NCBI GenBank assembly: GCA_049999725.1
Contig: JBNGIS010011043.1
Location: 1-25,038, forward strand
Origin: Haplomitrium mnioides
Lineage: Eukaryota; Marchantiophyta; Haplomitriopsida; Calobryales
DNA: 25,038 nucleotides
Reading direction: 5' to 3'
The notes under the pieces are model-generated. The model made no database searches, had not been told where the DNA came from, and saw only the letters and a program-made list of their open reading frames with translations. Shown piece after piece: positions 10,177 to 20,673 of the stretch (the stretch's first letter is position 1; the number at the start of each line of letters is the position of its first letter). Both the position numbers and the translations under genes were made by a program.

Positions 10177-13100
10177 TGTCAGCCCCCTCCTTCTGGTCTT
10201 ATCCTCCGAACATGGCTCTTCGGAAGGAAAAGGCTAACTTTTACGGGTTTCAGGTTCTTTTATGAGATGGCCCCGCTGCAAGTTATCAATTTCATGCCTT
10301 AAGGGTGTTCCTCCTCACCTTACTGACCTTTTTCCTTGTTCAATTCTCTATTCACACATTCATACACACCACAGAAGCGTCTCTGATCAAATTCCGAAGT
10401 GTATTTCAGGGATCCGAAATAGGATCCAGACTCAAAGTTTTACAATGCAGGATCAAGTCCTGATATCTGAATTATACAGGGGATCTGCCCCCTTACTGCC
10501 TTATCCTCTAGCTCTGATTCTTGGACCCCTGCTGATCTGAAATCATGTTCACTTTGGATCTGAAATGTCTTCCCAGTAATTACAAACAGAATACAAAACT
10601 AACTACACCCTACATGCACAACACCACACACTCCGCCGGCATTCCTCTGCCTTGGGCTGATCCCCGCAATACAGTTGTGACCTCTCAACCCTCCATTCCT
10701 CTTGTTCCTCTGCAGCTCCTCTGTTTCTCTCAAGATCTGATCTTTACTGCCTCCCTCGCACTCCTGCTCTTTATTCCAGCAATTCCAACCTTCTCTTGAG
10801 TCTTACGAATTCAGTGACACATCCTCCCTCTACTCACGTACCCTTCTCCAGATAGTCTTTTTACCTTCCCTCGCAAGAAGCCCTGTTTGACTTCCTCACG
10901 ATCAGAAGAGGTCTTGTTTAACTTCCACCTCTGGAAGATAGTCCTCTCGACTGCTAGCCACCCACTCCACCTTGAGCTTCGAGGGGATCTTCTCTGCAGT
11001 ACGCGGGCACTAACACAGCCACTCCTCTCTTGACTCCACAAGATTTTAACGCCAACAACCTTCTCCGAATGCTATTGGGACTGATCTCCTGCACAAACCA
11101 AAGCTGAGCTGACACCAGGACCCCCTCTTGGCTGCCCCTCACGAAATACAGACTGAAAGAATCCTCCTCTCCTCTACGTGTTGGTCCACCTCCAAATGCT
11201 GGCCTGCCTTCACATGCGAGTACACCTGAGTAGTCTGAGCCTCCTGCCCAGCGATTCCCAGCACTCCCTCAGTCCACCTCCACCCTGTGATAGCATTCCC
11301 TCACGAGTACACCCCCTCACCAGAAGTCTCACCAGAACTCTCTCCTCGTATCTCGATGCTTTCCTTGCACCCAAAACCAGTCCCCGTCGCTTCGAAGCGA
11401 GGTAGTCTATCCCCGCGCTTGTTTCCTCTCCAGCTTTGACGATTCATCACCGCCCTCCCTTGGAAGTCCCTGTTTCACTTATCTGACGGTCGAGAGGTGC
11501 ATCGCGCCTTTTTTCATGACTCATAGGTGAGATTCTTACCAGATTCACAGTCTAAAAATGGCACAATATCTGCGCCTTGTCGTTTTCTATCCAACAAGAC
11601 AAATTTCACGCAAAACTGACACCTGTAGCTCTCGCAATCCGCATTTGTATCGGCATACCTTTTTGCTTTTGTTTCTTCCTCGTTATAGCTTGGCAACCCG
11701 TGAGATCCTTCGGATGCCAGGTAGCTGACAGTTGGCGCGTTGCACGAGCCCGTTGGATTCCTCGGACCCAGAAACCAGTGAGATTCCACGGACATTGGGC
11801 AGCTGACATGTGGCGCGTTGAGGGAGCCCGTTGGCTTCGCGAGTATCAAGATCCCCGAGGGATCTCTAAGATTCCCGTAGATTCTCGGATCCCGCAGAGG
11901 GGCCACGTCATCCGTTGCCGCGCAGCCCGACGCCGCCCTGCAAAGGGGTAGGCGGACCGACACAGTTGACTGGATTCCGCATTTGACCCTCCGCTGACCC
12001 GCAGGAACCCTCGGACCCCCGCTGAGCGCCACGTCATCCATCGCCGCGCCATCCGACGCCGCCCCGCAAGGGGGTAGGCGGACCGTGGCCTTGACCGGAC
12101 TCCGAAGTTGACTCGCGTTGACCGTCCTCTGTGGATGCCACGTCATCCGTGAAATGGTTCCTCGCTGAGTAAGAACGTTACCTGCTGTCACCGCTTCGGA
12201 TCCCGCTCGTAATAAGAACTCTGGCTTCCTTCGTAAAGTCCTTGCTCCGCTTGATATAGGAACTATGTAGACTCGCCGTGACTCCCCGTTGAACTTCCAG
12301 ACCGGAACTCCGATAGGTCACCGTTTCGAATGCTGGCTTCTTTTGGCCGTAACGTCGCTTCATTGCCTTTTCACCACAAGAACTAAGCGCTTCCGAAACT
12401 CCCATCGAACTTTTAGACCATACCTTGTCGAACTTTTCGCCGCTTCGCCGGATTAGAGATATATCAGCGTTTCGCCTTGCTCGCTCTTTGTTTGGCCGGG
12501 CCCATGATTAGTCACTATTTCGCACCCGCTCTCTCTGCAGTAAGACTTCCTCTCGGATCCACGTTAAGTGGACCCCCCACTTCGGAAGGCTACTCGGAAC
12601 CCGTTTACTTGGGACTTCATCATTTTCCGCTAAGTCCTGCGGACTCCCTAGGAACGCCACGTGTCCCTTAACCCGTGAAGCACGGTGGGACTGCCACGTT
12701 TCCGCAGCTCCCCACGGAGTTCCTTACCTCGTAACTATGATCTGTCGCTGATTCGCCCTTCTCGCTTGGCCTCGCTTGCCTTAAGGAATCCTCTATGCCG
12801 CCGTAATAGTGACCTGTCTTCGATTCGTCAGTTGCCGCTTTGCCATCAGTTCGGACCCTTCGGATCTTCCTTCACGGATCCCTGTTAAGAGGGGTACCCA
12901 CATAGGGAGGCTGATCGGATCCCCTTTAACCAGTCCTCCCCACATCGGAGGATCAAACGGAACCCCTTTAACATGTATCTCCACTTAGAAAGGCTTGGTT
13001 CCGATGTTTGTCCGGTCGTTCCTTCTAATGAACTTCTTCCGATACTTGCGTCGGACTCCCACCCTTCCTCTTTCGAGAGGACTTCGGACTGCGGGAAAGC

Positions 13101-13607
13101 ATTCGTGTTTACCTTGAGAAAGAGGCGTCCCTCGATCCCTGATGTTGGCGTTGCTCCCCGATGGCTGTCGCTCATGTCCCCTACTTTGAATCCTCCTTTC
13201 TCATACGATGGGCGATCCTTTCTCGTTCGACTTTGCTTCCTTCCCTGTTCTGCTGACGCGCGACCTTCCTTGGAATCTGTCTTGTGGCCTCCTCTGCTCG
13301 ATGTTGCATTGCGATCCTCCTTGGCTCTCCTGATCCCCTTCGCCCTGCCTCGTCTTCCCTCTCTCTTCCGGTCCCTTCCTTTCGGGTCTTCCTGGTGCTG
13401 ACATGTCTAGCTCTTGCCCCTTTCCTTTGTAATATGAATCCGATTCCGCTACTTCGGATCAGAAGAATGAAGTAACCTATGCTTATCTTCCGATTAGAGT
13501 TATTCTTTTGCTTCTAGATTAACTTACCACTTCCGAATGGAGAAATGTTGTTGCTGCCGCCTCTGGTTCCTTGTAAACCGCATTAGCCCCTGTTCCACTG
13601 GCTGACA
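10177..13607 (-). mobile_element. LTR B, solo LTR inserted in the satellite (3431 bp)
   Basis: On the plus strand it begins TGTCAGCCCCC and ends CCACTGGCTGACA, so the outer 8 bp are perfect inverted repeats. Its order of blocks is that of LTR C (minus sense): GAGATGGCCCC near 10264, GCAAGAAGCCCTG near 10872, CpG-rich hairpin repeats near 11930-12083 and GGATCCC...TTAACC blocks near 12870. It has only two hairpin repeats where A and C have three, and it is more diverged from A and C than they are from each other. There is no internal region, and it is flanked by a near-perfect 5-bp duplication. This is the product expected from LTR-LTR recombination after insertion. The 225-codon minus frame at 11514-12191 is explained by stop-poor CpG-rich DNA. 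Confidence 0.88.
11927..12083 (-). repeat. Two hairpin-forming CpG-rich repeats in LTR B
   Basis: These are minus-strand copies of the GTCCGCC...CGGAC motif, at 12053-12083 and 11927-11957. They lie 126 bp apart, against 113 and 164 bp in A and C. They carry the same paired arms and CAAAGGGG or CAAGGGGG loop side as the copies in A and C. Confidence 0.7.
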
Positions 13608-13612
13608 AAACA
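13608..13612 (+). repeat. Right target-site duplication of LTR B (AAACA)
   Basis: Partner of AAATA at 10172-10176, with one T to C difference. It is followed immediately by TCCACTGAACCAATGTGC, the second half of a normal satellite monomer. Confidence 0.85.
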
Positions 13613-16600
13613 TCCACTGAACCAATGTGCAATCAATCTACCTTCATACAGATATCTAGTGAATCGACGTGCAATTAATCAACCTTCATACAAATATCTA
13701 GTAAACTGATGTGCCATAAATCTACCTTCATACAAATATCCAATGAACTGATGTGCTGTAAATTTACCTTCATACAAATGTCTAGTGAACCAATGTGTAA
13801 TGAATCTGCATCCATACAAATACCTAGAGAATAGATGTGCAATCAATAAAACTTCATACAAATATCGAGTGAACACATGTCCAATAAATCTATATTCATA
13901 CAAATATCTAGTGAACCCATGTGCAATCATTCTACCTTCATACAAATATTTAGTAAACTGATGTGCAATCAATCTACCTTTATACAAATACCTAGTGAAT
14001 GAATGTGCTATAAATTTACCTTCATACAAATGTCCAGTGAACCGATGTGCAATCAATCTGCATCCATACAAACATATAGTGAACCAATGTGCAATCAATC
14101 TACCTTCATACAAATATCCACTGAATAGATGTCCAATAAATCCACATTCATAAAAATATCGAGTGAACCCATGTGCAATCACTCTATCTTAATACAAATG
14201 TTGAGTCAACCAATATGCAATCAATCTACCTTCATACAAGTATTTAGTGAACCGATGTGCAATCAATCTACCTTCCTACAAATATCCAGTGAACCAAAGT
14301 GCAATCAATCTACCTTCATAAAAATATCAAGTGAATCGATGTGCAATCAATCTACCTTCATTTAAATATCCAATGAATCAATGTAGATTCAATTTTCCTT
14401 CATACAAACATCCAGTGAATCCATGTGCAATCAATCTACCTTCATAGAAATATCCTGTGATTTGATGTCCAATTCATCCACTTTCATACAAATATCTCGC
14501 GAATCCATGTGCAATCAATCTTCCTTCATACAAATATCCACTGAATTGTTGTGCAATCAATCTACCTTCATACAAATGTCCTTTGAATCGATGTGCAATC
14601 AATCTACCTTGATACAAATATCCAGTGAATCAATGTGCAATCAATCTGCCTTCATACAAGTATCCAAAGAATCGATGTGCAATCAATACACCTTCATACA
14701 AAAATCCAGTGAACGAATGTGCAATCAATCTACCTACATACAAATATTCATTAAAACGTTGTGCAATCATTCTACCTTCATTCAAATATCCACTGAATCG
14801 TTGTGCAATCAATCTACCTTCATACAAATATCTAGTGAATCGATGTTCAATCAATCTACATTGATACAAATATCTAGTGAATCAATGTGCAATCAATCTA
14901 CTGTCATACAAATATCCAATAAATCAACGTGCAATCAATCTACCTTCTTACAAATATCTAGTGAATCAATGTTCAATCAATCTACATTTATACAATTATC
15001 TAGTGAATCCATGTGCAATCAATCTACTGTCATACAAATATCCAATGAATCGATGTGCAATCGATCTTCCTTCATATAAATATCTAGTAAATCGATTTGC
15101 AATCAATCTACCTTCTTAAAAATATCTCGTGAATCGATGTGCAATCAATCTACCTTCATACAAATATCCTGCTAACTAATGTGCAATCAATCAACCTTCA
15201 AACAAATATCTAGTGAATCGACGTGCAATCAATCTATCTTCATAGAAATATACAGTGAATCGATGTGCAATTAATCTACATTGATGTAAACATCTAGTGA
15301 ATCGATGTGTAATTAATCTACCCTCATACAAATATCCATTGAATCGATGTGCAATCAATCTACCTTCATACAAACATCTTGTAAATCGATGTGCAATCAA
15401 ATTTTCTTCATAAAAATATCTAGTGAATTGATGTGCAATCAATATAGTTTCATACAAATATCCAATGAATCAATAGGCAATCAATCTACCTTCATACAAA
15501 TATCAAGTGATTCGATGTGCAATCAATCTACCTTCATACAAATATCTAGTGAACCAATGTGCAATCAATCTATATTCATACAAAACTCCAGTCAATCGAT
15601 GTGCAATCAATCTACCTTCATATAAATATTCAGTGAATCGATGTACAATCAACGAACCTTCATAGAAATATCTAGTTAACAAATGTACAATCAATCTACC
15701 TTCAACCAAATATCTACTGAATTGATGTGCAATGAATCTACCTTCATACAAATATCCAGTAAATGGTTGCGCAATCAATCTACCGTCATACAAATATCGA
15801 GTTAATTGATGTGCAATCAATATACCTTCGTTCAAATATCCAATGAATTGATGTGCAATCAGTCCACCTTCCTACAATTATCTAGTGACTCGAGCTACAA
15901 TCAATCTACCTTCACACAAATATCCAGTGAATCAATGTGCAATCAATCTAACTTCATACAAATATCCAGTGACTCGATTTGCAATCAAACTACCTTCACA
16001 CAAATATCTAGTGAATTGATGTGCAATCAATCTACCTCTATCCAAACATCCATTATACCAATATGCAATCAATCTACCTTTACACAAATATCTAGTGAAT
16101 CAATGTGCAATCAATCTACCTTCATACAAATATCAAGTGAATCGATGTGCAATCAATTTACCTTCATATAAACATCCACTGAATCGATGTACAATCAATA
16201 TGCCTTCATACAAAAATCCATTGAATCTATTAGCAATCAATCTACTTTTATACAAATATCCTATGAATCAATGTGCAATCAATCTACCTTCACGGAAATA
16301 CCTAGTGAACCAATGTGCAATGAATCTACCTTCACATAAATATCCAACAAACCAATGTGCAATCAATCTACCTTCATACAAATATCCAGTGAATCGATGT
16401 GCAATCAATCTACCTTCATGCAAATATCCAAAGAAATGATATGCAATCAATATACCTTCATACAAAAATCTAGTAAACCAATGTGCAATCAATCTACCTT
16501 CATACAAAAATCCAGTAAACCAATGTGCAATCAATCTACCTTCATACAAATATCCACTCAATCGATGTGCAATCAATCTACCTTCATACAAATATCCACT

Positions 16601-18384
16601 CAATCGATGTGCAATCAATCTACCTTCATACAAATATCCACTCAATAGATTTGCAATCAATCTACCTTCATACAAATATCCTGTAAATCGATGTCCAATC
16701 AATCTACCTTCATACAAATATCCAATGAATCCATGTCCAATCAATCTACCTTCATACAAATATCCAATGAATCAATGTGCAATCAATCTACCTTCATACA
16801 AATATCTAGTGAATCGATATGCAATCAGTTTACCTTCATACAATTATCCTGTTAACGGATGTGCAATCAATCAACCTTCAAACAAATATCTAGTGAATCG
16901 ATGTGCAATCAATCTACCTTCATAGAAATATCCAATGAATCGATGTAAAATTAATCTACCTTCATACAAATAACCAGTGAATCGATGTGCAATGAATCTA
17001 CCTTCATACAAATGTCCTTTGAAATGGTGCACAATCAATCTACCTTCATACAAAAATCAAGTGAGTTGATGTGGAATCAATCTACCTTCATACAAATATC
17101 CAGTGAATCGATATGCAATCAATCTACCTTCATACAAATATCCAGTGAATCGATGTGCAATCAATCTACATTGATACAAATATCTAGTGAATCAATGTGC
17201 AATCAATCTACCCTCATAAAAATATCTAGTGAATCAATGTGCAATTAGTCTACCTTCACACAAGTATCTTGTGAATCGATATGTAATCAGTCTACCCTCA
17301 TACAAATATCTAGTGAGACGATGTGCAATCAATCTATCTTCTAACAAGTATCTTGTTATTTGATGTGCAATCAATCTACCTTCATACAAATATCTAGTGA
17401 ATCAATGTACAATTAATCAGCCTTCACACAAATATCTATCCAATCGATGTGCAATCAATCTACCTTTATGCAAATATCGAAAAGAGAGATGTGCAATCAA
17501 TCAACCTTCATACAAATATCCAATGAATCATTGTGCAATCAATCTACCTACATACAAAAATCTAGTGAATCAATGTGCAATCAATCTACTTTCATACAAA
17601 TATCTTATTAACCAATGTGCAATAAATTTATCTTCATACATAGGTCATGTGAATCAGTGTGCAATCAATCAACCTTCATACAAATATCTAGTGAATCGAT
17701 GAGCAATCAATCTACCTTCATATAAAGATCATGTGAATCGATGTGCAATCAATCCACCTTCATAGAATTATCTAGTGAACCGATGTGCAATCAATTTATC
17801 TTCATACAAATATCTAGTGAACCGATGTGCAATCAATCCACCTTCACACAAATATCTAGAGAATTGATGTGCATCAATTTTCCTTCATGCCAATATCCAG
17901 TGAATCGATGTGCAATCAATCAACCTTCATACAAATATCTAGTGAACTGATGTGCAATCAATCTACCTTCATAGAAATATCCACAGAATCGATGTGCAAA
18001 CTATCTACCTTCATACAAATATCCAATGAATCGATGTGCAATCAAACTACATTGATACAAACATCTGGTGAATCGATGTGCAATCAATCTACCCTCATAC
18101 AAACATCCAGTTAATTGATGTGCAATCAATCTACCTTCATACAAGTATCTTGTGAATCAATGTGCAATCCATATACCTTCACACAAAAACCTATTGAAGC
18201 GATGTGCAATCACCATCTTCATACAAATATCTAGTTAACTAATGTGCAATCAATCAACCTTCATATAAATATCATGTGAATCGATGTGTACTCAATCTAC
18301 CTTCATACAAATCTCGACTAAGTCAATGTGCAATCAATCTACCTTCATACAAATATCCAATGAATCAATCTACAATCAATGTAT
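13608..18384 (+). repeat. 42-bp satellite array, right part (about 114 monomers)
   Basis: Same monomer, same strand and same phase as the left part, from which it is separated only by LTR B. The 252-bp higher-order unit reappears at 13753/14005 and 13876/14128. A three-monomer (126-bp) unit is seen at 14845/14971. A block starting GTGCAATCAATCAACC with TTCAAACAAATATC recurs at 15181 and 16861, exactly 40 monomers apart. Three almost identical neighbouring monomers lie at 16554-16680. The long frames in it (for example 14423-15079 plus and 16268-16759 minus) are repeat artefacts. The last monomers are irregular before LTR C. Confidence 0.97.
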
Positions 18385-19383
18385 TGTCGCTCCCCTGTTT
18401 CTGGCCTTAACCTTTTCAGGCCATGTTTCGAGGCAGAGGAGGACGTGTTTTATGGGCTTTTAGGAATTTTTCTGAGATGGCCCCTTGCCAGTTACCACTT
18501 TCAAACCTTAAGGACTCGTCCTCTCCTTACAGGTCTGGTATGCTTTTCTCTCTCTTCTTCTTCATACACTCAAGTCAGACATTCTACCATTCACATGTCC
18601 ACATCCATTACACCTAGCTGTGATTTGTGTGATTCTTCCTCTTTATTCCTAAGACCCAATGACTTAGGCCCTGCCACCTTATTTGTGCTTAGGCAAAATG
18701 GTGCTGGTGACCTGCACAGCTGAACACTACAAAAGAGCTGGACTCCCCCTCTCAGGGTTGTCACATGACTAATACAACTATTCCTAACTATCCTAAGCTG
18801 CACTAATTCCTAACTATGCAAATAGGATCACGAACAGAGAGCATTCACCTCCAGAATACCAGATTTGTGTCAAGAGATTGGACTCCCTCTTCAAGTGTGT
18901 TCCCAGGGTGTGCTCAACTGATCCGGTGTCCACTAATCTAACAAATCAAGAGGACACACATGTAGAAAAGAAATCTAACTACACATATATGGACAACACT
19001 TATGTACAATATATGCAAGAGAAAAAAGAGTCCTTGAAGGCCCTCTGAAATTCTAACTGATTATACTTCCCTTATGAGTCCCGCTGCCTTATAACTGTAG
19101 CCCAGCAACCCACACACCCTCCTCTCCAGATAGTTTTTTAACTTCCCTCGCGAGAAGCCCTGCTTTTACTTCCTCATGCTAGGAAGAGAGTTTCTTTTAC
19201 TTCCACCTCTGGAAGACAGCTTTACCAATTGCACGTAGCCCACTCCACCCTTGAGCCTTGACGAGTCTTACTATGCAGTGCACCGGCACTGGCACATCCC
19301 CCCCTCTCAGCTCCACTTGAAGAATAACACACGAGAGTGTTCTCCGAACACTCTGGGTTGATGCGCTTGCACAAGGGAATGCC

Positions 19384-19921
19384 GAGAGACTCCAAGCTCC
19401 CTACTCGGCAGCCTCTCCTTAGTTCTCAACCGATCGAAAACTCCTTCCAGCTATCGTATCAGTAACCCTCCGCTCTGGTCCACCGGCAAGGATGAAGTCA
19501 CCTAGGTCTCCCTCCAGTCCTCGTCTAAATCCCCTTGGCCCCCTGGAGCTAGTACCCCTGCTTCACGTAGCTTTCAATGAATTATCGCCATGCCTTACCA
19601 TGCGCGATTCCCCTTTCTTGCTATCGCTGTCGCTCTGCAATTGCTCGTGAAACACCGAGACGACTCCAAGCTCCCTACCCGGCAGCCTCTCCTTAGTTCT
19701 TAGTCGACCGAAAACTCCTTCCAGCTATTGTATCAGTAACCCTCCGCTCTGGTCCACCGGTAAGGACAAGTTCACCTGGATCGCCCGTGCATCCAGAGCT
19801 CCCTACTCTGCAACACTCCGCGCCCCTCCAGTCCACCTCCAAATCCCTCTGGCCCCATGGAGCTAGTACCACTGCTTCACGTAGCCTTCAATGAATTATC
19901 GCCCTCCCTTACCATGCGCGA
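19384..19921 (-). repeat. Internal tandem duplication in LTR C (offset 284-314 bp)
   Basis: The segment 19384-19607 is repeated at 19668-19921. Landmarks are TCCAAGCTCCCTAC at 19391 and 19675, GGAGCTAGTACC at 19545 and 19859, and TTACCATGCGCGA ending at 19607 and 19921. The second copy has about 30 bp extra near 19775-19830. LTR A is also tandemly duplicated at this place, with a different period. Confidence 0.75.
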
Positions 19922-20365
19922 ATCTCGTGCCTCGCAACGCTATATCTCCAACAATTGCCCATGCATCAACCTAGAAGAATTCGATAAGAAACGATGTATA
20001 CTCCCCTCGCGCGCTGCCCTTCCAACGTCTGATCCGATGAATAGTCGTTATTGCCGTTAGCTCAAAACAAGGGACAACGACACGTGGCTTCACTATTAGG
20101 TAATCCCGTTACCACGGGATGGGAGAAGTCGTCGCGTGTTCTGCAGTTGATCGAGGAAAAGCCAATGTAAACGGTAACTTCGACGAGTAGCTCCAAGGAA
20201 TCTTACGGGGAGAGATTCTGCAGATTCCCGCAGAACCAGGTCCGAAGAGGATTTCAGAACCGAGTTCCGCAGTGCCCCACGGAACCGACTCCAAGGAATC
20301 TCCTTAGATCCCCCCGTAGATGCTTCTTTCTTCTCCTCGCACCACGTCGTTCGTTGCACCGCCGT

Positions 20366-20673
20366 CCGACGCCGCCCCGCAAGGGGGTAGGCTGACCGTC
20401 CCGCTGACCTCTCTGTCCGTAGTTGACCCGCAAGTTGCCCGAGGTCAGGTGAACTCCTCTCCTTGCACCGCGTGTCCCGTGAATTGCCTCGGGGTCCCTA
20501 AAGTCGCCACGTCCTCCGAAGGCCGCCGTCCGACGCCGCCCCGCAAAGGGGTAGACGGACCGTCGCGCTGACCTTCTTCCGATGTTGACCCACATAACCC
20601 CTACGTGCTTCCCAAGATGCCACGTCATCCGAAGGGCGCCGTTCGACGCCGCCCCGCAAAGGGGTAGGCGGAC
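20366..20673 (-). repeat. Three hairpin-forming CpG-rich repeats in LTR C
   Basis: Copies lie at 20643-20673, 20530-20560 and 20366-20396, with spacings of 113 and 164 bp, the same as in LTR A. They have the same complementary arms (GTCCG/CGGAC and CCCC/GGGG) and are associated with CCACGTC(A/C)TCC, the complement of the GACGTGG element in A. Confidence 0.75.

Noticed and set aside
6534-10302. Long repetitive ORFs in the left satellite (14-residue periods such as MCNQSTFIQISSE, INLPSYKY and YEGRLIAHRFT)
   Set aside because: The period of 42 bp is a multiple of three. About half of the frames of any such repeat are expected to lack stops; here two plus frames and one minus frame do. They overlap on both strands, end at random CAA-to-TAA changes and indels, and show no codon-level constraint.
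11514-12191. 225-codon minus-strand ORF in LTR B as a gene
   Set aside because: It lies in CpG-rich LTR sequence where other frames are open as well. It contains the hairpin repeats translated twice and has no domain.
13679-18114. Equivalent repeat ORFs in the right satellite, up to 218 codons
   Set aside because: Same explanation. Several overlapping frames on both strands encode the same periodic peptides with frequent stops.
6529-18384. CRISPR-like array
   Set aside because: Repeats are contiguous with no unique spacers, and every part of the 42-bp unit is equally conserved. The context is eukaryotic.
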